DNA of 64,000 bases. Origin: Bordetella avium (GTDB taxonomy: Bacteria > Pseudomonadota > Gammaproteobacteria > Burkholderiales > Burkholderiaceae_B). The stretch is taken from contig NZ_CP139969.1 of NCBI RefSeq assembly GCF_034424645.1, positions 3,410,001 to 3,474,000 of the forward strand. Reading direction: 5' to 3'. Below are positions 57,048 to 64,000 of this stretch, piece by piece (position 1 is the first letter of the stretch; each line of letters starts with the position of its first letter). The notes below the pieces were generated by a model. The model saw nothing but the letters and a program-made list of their open reading frames with translations. It was not told the DNA's origin and did no database searches. Position numbers and translations under genes: made by a program.

Positions 57048-58195
57048 TGGCGGCGCATCAGCTCGCGGCTGATGATGAGTTTCTGTACTTCGGTTGCACC
57101 CTCGTAGATACGCAATGAGCGGATATCCCGGTATAGCCGCTCCAGCACATTGCCGCGCACCACGCCCCGGCCGCCGAACATCTGCAACACCCGATCGATG
57201 ACCTGCTGAGCGGATTCGGTGGCGGCCATTTTCGCCATCGCGGTTTCCATGGTTGAAGATTGCTGCGGCACATCGCGCACCCAGGCTGCCCGGTAGGTCA
57301 GGAGGGCAGACTGGTCTATCTCGGTCGCGGCCTCACCAAAGGCCGCCTGTGTAAGCTGGAAATCGGCCAGTGTCTGCCCGAACATTTTGCGTTGACTGGC
57401 GTAATCCAGGCCTTCGGCCAGCGCCCGGCGGGCAAAACCCAGCGCCGCCGCCGCGACCGAAATCCGGAATACATCCAGCGTGCGCATGGCCAGTTTGAAT
57501 CCCTGATTCAGATCGCCCAGCAATTGGCTGGCCGGCACCCGGCACCGATCGAAACGCAGCAAGGCCAGCGGATGAGGCGACATCACGTCGATCCGCTCTT
57601 CGATGACCAGGCCCGGGGTGTCCGCATCGACGATAAAGGCCGAGATGCCGCGCGATCCCGGCTCGCCCGTGCGGGCAAATACGCAATAAAAATCGGCCAG
57701 CCCGCCATTCGAAATCCAGGTTTTATGACCATTGAGCACAAAGCCGTCGGACTGCGCCTCAGCCCGGCAGGACAGAGCCGCCACATCGGAGCCGGCCTCG
57801 GGCTCCGACAACGCGAAGGCGGCAATGCTGCGCCCGCTGGCGACCTCCGGCAGATAGGCCGCCCGCTGGGCGGCGCTGCCCGCCAGCGAGATCGCACCGC
57901 TTCCCAGACCCTGCATGGCGAAGGCGAAATCCGCCAGAGCATGATGGCTGGCCAAGGTTTCCCGAATCACGCAAAGACTGCGGGCATCCAGCGTGGCCGC
58001 GCCCTCCTGGGGCACGCTGTAGCGCAACCAGCCGCCCTCCCCCAATGCCTGCACCAGGCGGCGGCAAGCCGCATACACATCGGCCTCGTCAATATCGCTT
58101 AGATGCGTATGGCACCAGGCATCGAGTTCGCGCCCCAAAATACGATGACGCTCGTCCAGAAAAGGCCATTGCAACCAGGCTTGCCGCGCGCTCAT
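57032..58195 (-). CDS. Acyl-CoA dehydrogenase family protein
   Basis: The 387-residue flavoenzyme has the middle-domain motif [16 protein letters not shown] and [16 protein letters not shown], and the C-terminal [34 protein letters not shown], where the Glu of YEGATE is the usual catalytic-base position. It introduces an alpha-beta double bond into an acyl-CoA. It forms a leftward pair with a Bug receptor and faces a CoA ligase operon, so the substrate is probably the CoA ester made there. Confidence 0.93.
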   Translation of the reverse strand: MSARQAWLQWPFLDERHRILGRELDAWCHTHLSDIDEADVYAACRRLVQALGEGGWLRYSVPQEGAATLDARSLCVIRETLASHHALADFAFAMQGLGSGAISLAGSAAQRAAYLPEVASGRSIAAFALSEPEAGSDVAALSCRAEAQSDGFVLNGHKTWISNGGLADFYCVFARTGEPGSRGISAFIVDADTPGLVIEERIDVMSPHPLALLRFDRCRVPASQLLGDLNQGFKLAMRTLDVFRISVAAAALGFARRALAEGLDYASQRKMFGQTLADFQLTQAAFGEAATEIDQSALLTYRAAWVRDVPQQSSTMETAMAKMAATESAQQVIDRVLQMFGGRGVVRGNVLERLYRDIRSLRIYEGATEVQKLIISRELMRRHQERR

Positions 58196-58197
58196 GC

Positions 58198-59148
58198 TTA
58201 TTCCTTGCCTGCAAATTGTTGCAACAACGGGGTCCAGTTCACCAGTGTATTTTTCACATAATCGCCAAAGCCGGCGGCGTCACGAAAGTCCACCTTGAGG
58301 CCGAACTGATCCGCGCAATGGGCAAACTCGGGGGTGGCCGTGGCGCCCTGAAAAGCATCCTGCAGGCGCTTGACGATGGCCGGGTCCATGCCGGCCGGGC
58401 CTGAAATGCCCAACAAACTGGGCGCGACCAGGTCATAGCCCTGCTCTTTGAGCGTCGGCGCATCAAAACCCTGCATGCGCTCATCGGTGTAGACCGCCAA
58501 CAGGCGCAGGCGGCCATCCCGCACATAAGGCACCCATTCAGCGGTCTGCGCCATGAAATCCACATCGCCGCGCATCAGCGCCGAGATGGTTTCCGGGCCA
58601 CTTTTGTAGGGTACGTGCACCCACCGCGAGCCGATGGCCTGCCCGAGCCGTTCGGTCGTCAGATGCTGTGGTGTGCCGATGCCTGCCGTGCTGTAACTCA
58701 GGGATTTGCGCTTGGCGGCCGCCACCAGATCGGCCAGGTTTTTGTGCGGAGAGTCGGCACGCACCAAAAGGCCCACTTGGTATTGCGCCACCATCGCAAT
58801 CGGCGTGAGGTCTTTGACCACATCGTATTTATTGCCCGGATTCAGCACCTGGTTGAGCACGCCTCCCGTCGACAGCGAGGCGATGCTATAGCCATCCGGG
58901 CGCTGACGCGTGATGTAGCTGACCGATAGCGATGAGCCTGCGCCGGGCTTGTTCTCGATGACCAGGGTCTGGCCGATCCGCTTGCCCACGTCCTGGGCCA
59001 GCACGCGATTGCAAACGTCGGTGCCGCCGCCCGCGCCGTACCCGACGACCAGGCTGACCGGATTGCTGGGATAGTCGGCGGCGAACGCGGCCGTGCCCAG
59101 GCAAAGCGCGAGGCTGGCCACCATCGGCTTGATGAGGAGGTGCTTCAT
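58198..59148 (-). CDS. Bug-family periplasmic solute receptor
   Basis: The 316-residue precursor has a signal peptide (about 1-23, ending AFA) and Bug signatures [37 protein letters not shown] and [17 protein letters not shown]. It would bind a small carboxylate or related acid. It is two bases upstream of the acyl-CoA dehydrogenase gene and divergent from the dehydrogenase-cyclase-ligase operon, so it probably supplies that pathway's substrate. No membrane permease is present here. Confidence 0.92.
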   Translation of the reverse strand: MKHLLIKPMVASLALCLGTAAFAADYPSNPVSLVVGYGAGGGTDVCNRVLAQDVGKRIGQTLVIENKPGAGSSLSVSYITRQRPDGYSIASLSTGGVLNQVLNPGNKYDVVKDLTPIAMVAQYQVGLLVRADSPHKNLADLVAAAKRKSLSYSTAGIGTPQHLTTERLGQAIGSRWVHVPYKSGPETISALMRGDVDFMAQTAEWVPYVRDGRLRLLAVYTDERMQGFDAPTLKEQGYDLVAPSLLGISGPAGMDPAIVKRLQDAFQGATATPEFAHCADQFGLKVDFRDAAGFGDYVKNTLVNWTPLLQQFAGKE

Positions 59149-59350
59149 TTTTTGTTTGTCTCCATTGATTTGAGCGGCTGATGCCGGCTTCTTATGGCTG
59201 ACCGGCGCTTACACCGGCACGCTCATTTTGCATATTAAAAAGTTCATATATATAGATGTTTGTACTAATGCACTTTAAGGATAGGCGGCGATAAGCTCCC
59301 CTGGCACATCAAAACAAGGCTGCGAAACAAGGCGGCCAGGAGACAGCAAA
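59149..59350. promoter_or_regulatory. AT-rich divergent control region of the catabolic island
   Basis: This 202-base gap holds the start regions of the Bug and dehydrogenase transcripts. It is notably AT-rich from 59226 to 59280, with CATATTAAAAAG and CATATATATAGATG, in contrast to the GC-rich surroundings. It is the likely binding place for the GntR/UTRA or LysR regulator; no perfect operator repeat was identified. Confidence 0.5.
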
Positions 59351-60064
59351 GTGAACAGCAAGCGCGTGCTGGTGACAGGCGCCAGCAAAGGAATTGGCCG
59401 TGCGATCTGCGAGCGGCTGACCGCCGACGGTTACGCAGTGGTCGGCGTGGCGCGCACCCCCCCCGCCGATTTGCCCGCAGGCATGGTTTTTCACGCCGTG
59501 GACCTGGCCGACAATGAGGCGGTAAACCGCTTTCTGGCCGGCGAGGCCGCGCAACAACCGTTTTATGGCCTGGTGAATAACGTAGGCATGGTGCCCGTGG
59601 GCAATCTGGAGACGGTCAGCGCCGAGGCGCTATACCGCGCCGTGCAGCTCAATATCGAAGTGGCCTTGCGCTTCACGCAGGCGCTGGTCCCCGGGATGCG
59701 CGCGCAAGGCATTGGCCGCGTGCTGAACATGGCCTCACGAGCCGCCCTGGGCAAGACCGAGCGCAGCATCTACAGCATGACCAAGGCCGGGCTGATCGGC
59801 ATGACGCGCACCTGGGCGCTGGAGTTGGCCCCCGCCGGCATTACCGTCAATGCTATCGCGCCGGGCCCGATCGAAACCGATTTTTTCGCCGGCGCCAATG
59901 ATGCCGAACGCACGCGTGCGCTACTGGCCAGCATCCCGGTTAACCGCATGGGCCGCCCCGAGGACGTGGCCCATGCGGTCGCCTACTTCATGGATGAGCG
60001 CTGCGGTTTCGTGACCGGACAGACGCATTTCGTTTGCGGCGGCATGACCGTCGGCAACGCCTGA
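59351..60064 (+). CDS. Short-chain dehydrogenase/reductase
   Basis: The 237-residue SDR has TGASKGIGRAI at about 9-19, NNVG in place of NNAG near 75, and the catalytic Ser/Tyr/Lys in ASRAALGKTERSIYSMTKAG. The C-terminus ends GQTHFVCGGMTVG. It probably oxidises a hydroxy intermediate of the island pathway. The start is a GTG. It precedes the cyclase gene by 16 bases. Confidence 0.92.
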   Translation: MNSKRVLVTGASKGIGRAICERLTADGYAVVGVARTPPADLPAGMVFHAVDLADNEAVNRFLAGEAAQQPFYGLVNNVGMVPVGNLETVSAEALYRAVQLNIEVALRFTQALVPGMRAQGIGRVLNMASRAALGKTERSIYSMTKAGLIGMTRTWALELAPAGITVNAIAPGPIETDFFAGANDAERTRALLASIPVNRMGRPEDVAHAVAYFMDERCGFVTGQTHFVCGGMTVGNA

Positions 60065-60080
60065 CAGAAAAGGGGAGTAC

Positions 60081-61121
60081 ATGAAACGCTGGAAACAACG
60101 GCCGGCAGGTTCCACCTGGGGAGACTTCGGCGAAAACGACCAACTGGGACGCGTCAATCTGCTAGGCCAGGAACAGGTCTTGAAGGGCGTGCAGGAAGTC
60201 CGGCAGGGCAAGGTGTTCTGCCTGTCTTTACCGCTGGATCTGCCCGGCGGCATGGCCTTGAACCCGCGCCGCAAACCGCCCCGCTTAAGCGGAACCGAGC
60301 GCGATGGCGTGCCGTATATGAACTTTCCGATGGAGAAACTCGATCCCTCCTCCATCGATGTGTTGAGCGACGATCAGGTCGTGATGTCGCTGCAGTATTC
60401 CACGCAATGGGATGCGCTGGCCCATGTCGGCGCCTATTTCGATATCGACGGCAGCGGCACACCACGCAAGGTCTATTACAACGGCTATGAAGCGGGCAAA
60501 GATGTGCTCGGTGCGGAGGACAGCGGCCATGGGGATTGTTGCGGCAGCGGCGAACAGGCGCTGGGCGCGCTCAAGCTGGGTATCGAACATTTCGCCGTCA
60601 AAGGCATGCAGGGACGCGGGGTGCTGGTCGATTTCACGCGTCATTACGGCCGCGACCGCAAGCTGATCGGCTATCGCGAGCTGATGGAGGTGATGGAAAA
60701 AGACGGCGTGCGGGTCGAGGCCGGCGACATGCTGGTGCTGCGCACCGGCTTTGCCGAAGTCGTCACCGAGATGGCGGGAAAACCAGACCCCGAAGCCCTG
60801 CACAAGGCCTGCTGCGTGCTGGATGGCGCCGACGAAGACTTGCTGGCCTGGATCACTGAAAGCGGCATCAGCGCCATCTGCGCAGACAATTACGCGGTCG
60901 AGGCCTACCCAGCGCGCGAGCGCGAGGGCAAGAAATCCCTCCTGCCGCTGCACCATCATTGTCTGTTCAAACTGGGACTGCCCCTGGCCGAACTCTGGTA
61001 TCTGAAGGACCTGGCCGAAGCCTTGCATCAGGAAGGCCGCAACCGCTTTCTGCTGACTGCGCCGCCGCTGCGCCTGCCGGGCGCCGTCGGCTCTCCTGTC
61101 ACGCCTATCGCCACCCTCTGA
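60081..61121 (+). CDS. Cyclase-family metal-dependent hydrolase
   Basis: The 346-residue protein belongs to the cyclase/kynurenine formamidase superfamily. The metal-binding motif appears as STQWDALAHVGAYFD, with Gln instead of the first His of the usual HxGTHxDxxxH, a form found in the larger members. VLVDFTRHYGRD and ADNYAVEAYP, plus the C-terminal LPLHHHCL, supply further His and Asp residues. It should open a ring amide, lactone or similar. It follows the dehydrogenase and precedes the CoA ligase by 12 bases. The specific substrate is unknown. Confidence 0.85.
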   Translation: MKRWKQRPAGSTWGDFGENDQLGRVNLLGQEQVLKGVQEVRQGKVFCLSLPLDLPGGMALNPRRKPPRLSGTERDGVPYMNFPMEKLDPSSIDVLSDDQVVMSLQYSTQWDALAHVGAYFDIDGSGTPRKVYYNGYEAGKDVLGAEDSGHGDCCGSGEQALGALKLGIEHFAVKGMQGRGVLVDFTRHYGRDRKLIGYRELMEVMEKDGVRVEAGDMLVLRTGFAEVVTEMAGKPDPEALHKACCVLDGADEDLLAWITESGISAICADNYAVEAYPAREREGKKSLLPLHHHCLFKLGLPLAELWYLKDLAEALHQEGRNRFLLTAPPLRLPGAVGSPVTPIATL

Positions 61122-61133
61122 GGCGCCCCAACC

Positions 61134-62708
61134 ATGGATTTCTACACGCTGCTACAAGGCCATGCCGCAGGCAGGCCCGCCCACATCGCCTTCCAGGATC
61201 AAGACCGCGTGCTGGATTACGCCGGGCTGCTGGCCGAGGTAGACCGCCTCGCGGCGCTGATGCAAGAACAGGGCGTGCGCCGTGGCGACCGCCTAGCGCT
61301 GTGGATGCCCAATTGCATCGAATGGCTGGTGACCTTTCTGGCCTGCGCCCGCCTGGGCGTGACCGTCATCGCGGTCAACACGCGCTTTCGAGAACATGAG
61401 GTGGGCCAGCTACTGGCGCGAGGGCGCTGCACCTGGATGGCGATGTGGCCGGCCTTCAAGGGCCTGCCTTTCGTCGAGATTCTTCAAGGTATCGACCCAG
61501 AGGTGCTGCGAGGCGTGCGCCGTATTTTCGCCGTGGGCGACAACGCCGCGCTGCCCGCCCCACTGCCTGCTGCCGTGCCCTTCGAGGCCCAGGCCGAGCA
61601 TGCAGGCGCGATCAGCGAGCCCGGCCAGGAAAGCGATGGGGCCCTGGTGTACACCACTTCGGGCACGACATCGGCGCCCAAGCTGGTTTTGCACCGCCAG
61701 GCAGGTCTCATCCACCATGGCCATATTGCTGCGCGCGCCTATGGCATCAGCGCCGATAGCGTCGTGCTGCTGGCCTCGCCGATGTGCGGCGCCTTCGGAT
61801 TTTCCACCCTGCTGGGCGGACTGACGCAAGGCGCAACCCTGGTGTCGCTGGCGGTCTTTGACGCAGCGCGAACCGCGCGCCAGATCCTGGAGCATGGCGT
61901 CACCCACACCTTCGCCAACAACGAGTTCCTCGACCTGATCCTCAAGCAGGCCGAAGGCCGCAGCCCTGCCTACCCCTCGCTGCGCTACGTGGGGTTCGCA
62001 AGTTTCTCGCCCGCCATGGACGATTTGCCGGAACGCGCTTTGCAGGCCGGCATGCCCATCGCCGGCTTATACGGCTCCAGCGAGCTGCAAGCCCTGGTGG
62101 CCGGCCACACCCTTGACACCGACTGGCGGCACCGGCGCGTGGCGGGTGGCACCATCGCCTCACCCGAAGGCCGCGTGCGGGCAGTCGATTCCGACAGCGG
62201 CGCTGTACTGCCCCATGGTGCCATTGGCCAGATAGAGATCAAGGCGCCCAGCCTCATGTCGGAGTATCTGGACAACCCGGAAGCCACCCGCAAAGCCATC
62301 AGCGACGACGGCTATTTCCGCACCGGCGATCTGGGTTATACGGTGCACGAACGCCTGTTTATCTTCCAGGGCCGCGACGGCGACCATCTGCGGCTGGGCG
62401 GTTTTCTGGTTGCGCCGCTGGAGATCGAACAATTCCTTGAGGGCCTGCCCGGCGTGGCGGGGGCACAGGTAGTGGGCGCACAGCATGAGGGCAAGACCGT
62501 GCCGGTGGCTTTTGTGCGCCCGCAAAGCGGCGTGCAGACAGACGAGCGCGCTATCATTGGCGCCTGCCAGAGCGCCATGGCGAAATTCAAGGTTCCGCAA
62601 CGCGTGATCTTCGTGGAGGACTTCCCCATGGTGCAAAGCGCCAATTCCAACAAGGTTCAAAAGCACGTGCTGCGCCAGCAAGCTCAAGCCATGCTGGACG
62701 GCCAATAG
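61134..62708 (+). CDS. Acyl-CoA ligase/AMP-binding enzyme
   Basis: The 524-residue ANL-family enzyme has the phosphate loop TTSGTTSAPKLVLH (near 180, with Ser where Gly is usual), YGSSELQALV, RTGDLGYTVHERLFIFQGR, and the C-terminal catalytic Lys in SANSNKVQKHV. It should adenylate a carboxylic acid and form its CoA thioester. The product would be the substrate of the acyl-CoA dehydrogenase at 57032. It is followed 11 bases later by a regulator. Confidence 0.92.
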   Translation: MDFYTLLQGHAAGRPAHIAFQDQDRVLDYAGLLAEVDRLAALMQEQGVRRGDRLALWMPNCIEWLVTFLACARLGVTVIAVNTRFREHEVGQLLARGRCTWMAMWPAFKGLPFVEILQGIDPEVLRGVRRIFAVGDNAALPAPLPAAVPFEAQAEHAGAISEPGQESDGALVYTTSGTTSAPKLVLHRQAGLIHHGHIAARAYGISADSVVLLASPMCGAFGFSTLLGGLTQGATLVSLAVFDAARTARQILEHGVTHTFANNEFLDLILKQAEGRSPAYPSLRYVGFASFSPAMDDLPERALQAGMPIAGLYGSSELQALVAGHTLDTDWRHRRVAGGTIASPEGRVRAVDSDSGAVLPHGAIGQIEIKAPSLMSEYLDNPEATRKAISDDGYFRTGDLGYTVHERLFIFQGRDGDHLRLGGFLVAPLEIEQFLEGLPGVAGAQVVGAQHEGKTVPVAFVRPQSGVQTDERAIIGACQSAMAKFKVPQRVIFVEDFPMVQSANSNKVQKHVLRQQAQAMLDGQ

Positions 62709-62719
62709 CCCCTACCCTC

Positions 62720-63475
62720 ATGGCCAAGCCCTTCCTGCCCAACGCTTCTGAGGTTCTCTCGCGGAGCAAGCTGCCGCTTTATCTGCAACTGGCGGCAGAA
62801 TTCCGGCGCAATATCGCTCAAGGCATCTGGATGCCGGACCAGCAGATCCCGTCTCTGGAAGCGCTGATGGCCCAGTATCAAGTGGCCCGCATGACGCTGC
62901 GCAACGCCATCGGCATCCTGGAAGAAGAGGGCTACATCCGGCGCGGCCGGGGCAAGGGCACCTTTGTTCAACGCAATATTCCCAATGTGACGGAACTGCA
63001 AATTCCGTCCAACTGGGAAGAAACCGTAGCGCTGAGCGATCTGCTGGGCACAGAGAGCATCGCCGATGGCGAACACGCCATTGCCTCGCTGCCCGACCTG
63101 GGCATGAAATTCTCGGGGCAATACGCCAAGGCCTACCGGCATCTTTGCCGCCTGCACGTCAAAGATGGCGTGCCCTATTGCTTCAGCGAGGTTTATCTAG
63201 CCGAAGACCTATTCAAGCAGCACAAGGCTGCTTTTCTGAAGGCCGCGGCCGCATCGGTCATCGCCCGTATTCCAGGCCTGAAGATCCATGAAGCGCGGCA
63301 GAAGATCACCATCTCAGGTGCTGGCATCGAATCGGCGCGCGCCCTCAACCTGAACGTGGACGACAGCGTGGCCGAAGTGCGCCGCTACGCCTGCGACAAA
63401 GAAAAACTGATCTATTACGCCCGCCTGGAATTTCCCACCAAGTTCGTGAAGCTGGAGTTCGACCTCTGCCCTTGA
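62720..63475 (+). CDS. GntR-family regulator with UTRA effector domain
   Basis: The 251-residue protein has a GntR winged HTH at about 15-85 (LPLYLQLAAEFRRNIAQG, then MTLRNAIGILEEEGYIRRG, GKGTFVQR) and a C-terminal UTRA-type domain with YRHLCRLHVKDGVPYCFSE. Such proteins usually repress a catabolic operon until a pathway metabolite binds. It is last in the dehydrogenase-cyclase-ligase unit and probably controls the divergent region at 59149-59350. Confidence 0.92.
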   Translation: MAKPFLPNASEVLSRSKLPLYLQLAAEFRRNIAQGIWMPDQQIPSLEALMAQYQVARMTLRNAIGILEEEGYIRRGRGKGTFVQRNIPNVTELQIPSNWEETVALSDLLGTESIADGEHAIASLPDLGMKFSGQYAKAYRHLCRLHVKDGVPYCFSEVYLAEDLFKQHKAAFLKAAAASVIARIPGLKIHEARQKITISGAGIESARALNLNVDDSVAEVRRYACDKEKLIYYARLEFPTKFVKLEFDLCP

Positions 63476-63527
63476 GCGCGGATTAACGCACAGCCTTAGC
63501 GCCGCAGACCCCAAGCCGCCGCCAGGC

Positions 63528-64000
63528 TCAGGGCGAGCCGATAGGCGACAGGCGTGACAGGCGCAACAATTCGGCGACCAGGGCCAGCACGGCGGGCTGA
63601 GACTGGTTGCAATGCAAGGCGATCGCAAAATCCAGGGTCTGCCCGGCCAAACCGCCGGGCAACAGTGCCAGCTCGCCTGATTGCAATTGACGGGCCACCA
63701 TGGTCCGCGGCAAGAGGGCGATACCGCCGCCCGCTGTCACCGCGTCGATCAGCCCCTTGACCTTGTTGCACGAGCACAACCTGCTCATATCCGCGCCCGC
63801 AGCGCGCAGCTCGTTGTAGGCCGGCGCAAAGAAGTCGGATGGCTTGGACACGCACCACAGGGTCTCGCGGCGCAAGAGTTCTTCCAGCGAGCGGCTACGA
63901 CCCTCAGGCGTGAACAACAGGGACGTCGCGCACACCCAGACCATGGGCACCTTGCCCAAGGGCGTGTAAGCCAGCCCGGCGGTCTCGCGGCTATTGGCGA
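63528..64000 (-). CDS. LysR-family regulator, C-terminal part
   Basis: The visible 156 codons are the effector-binding half of a LysR-type regulator; the DNA-binding N-terminus lies beyond the right edge. It shows SRETAGLAYTPLGKVPMVW and GLIDAVTAGGGIALLPRTMV, typical of LTTR subdomains. It converges on the GntR/UTRA gene with 52 bases between stops. Its target may be the island or genes outside the window. Confidence 0.85.
   Translation of the reverse strand, partial: ANSRETAGLAYTPLGKVPMVWVCATSLLFTPEGRSRSLEELLRRETLWCVSKPSDFFAPAYNELRAAGADMSRLCSCNKVKGLIDAVTAGGGIALLPRTMVARQLQSGELALLPGGLAGQTLDFAIALHCNQSQPAVLALVAELLRLSRLSPIGSP

Overview
The window reads as a chromosomal segment of a GC-rich betaproteobacterium, most likely Bordetella or a close Alcaligenaceae relative. 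Three things point there: Bug-type (tripartite tricarboxylate receptor) periplasmic binding proteins, the gene order rsmB-DUF4390-ntrY-ntrX-trkA-trkH, and the gene order gpmA-rhodanese-grxC-secB-gpsA-trmL. The genus is inferred from this gene content and no database search was run.

1-17924 (minus strand, transcribed right to left) is a type VI secretion system (T6SS) operon. In transcription order it reads tssB, tssC, hcp, tssE, tssF, tssG, tssH/clpV, vgrG, a MORN-repeat protein, a DUF4280 PAAR-like protein, a 50-residue membrane protein, a periplasmic amino-acid-type binding protein, two divergent DAACS-type transporters, tssJ, tssK, tssL and the start of tssM. A four-gene membrane and binding-protein module is therefore embedded in the T6SS operon, joined to it by overlapping stop and start codons. 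This is the most unusual feature of the window. tssA is not in view.

18529-22475 (plus) encodes acetoacetate decarboxylase, a 3-hydroxybutyrate dehydrogenase-like enzyme, an FAD-dependent reductase and a patatin lipase. The reductase and lipase frames look like one longer reading frame broken by a single-base indel near 21243. A tRNA-Pro(CGG) with its own terminator follows. 23191-27618 holds ispB, divergent from rplU-rpmA-obgE-proB. 27635-30021 holds regulators: a pseudo-receiver winged-helix protein and two tandem paralogous XRE proteins, then a SecD-like lipoprotein.

30160-32225 is a TPP riboswitch and thiC. Next come a NhaR-like LysR regulator divergent from a TerC membrane protein, an FAD-linked 2-hydroxyacid dehydrogenase with a GntR/FCD regulator, and the run moeB-ctpA-envC-gpmA. 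On the plus strand follow rhodanese-grxC-secB-gpsA and a Bug protein, then trmL, comF, a BioC-like methyltransferase and a YbdK-like ligase.

48533-56346 (minus) is the compact block rsmB, DUF4390, NtrY-like kinase, NtrX-like regulator lacking an AAA+ domain, trkA and trkH. 56436-64000 holds a LysE exporter and a catabolic island of acyl-CoA dehydrogenase, Bug receptor, short-chain dehydrogenase, cyclase-family hydrolase, acyl-CoA ligase, GntR/UTRA regulator and a partial LysR regulator. Its substrate is unknown, probably a carboxylic acid that is imported, activated to a CoA thioester and oxidised.
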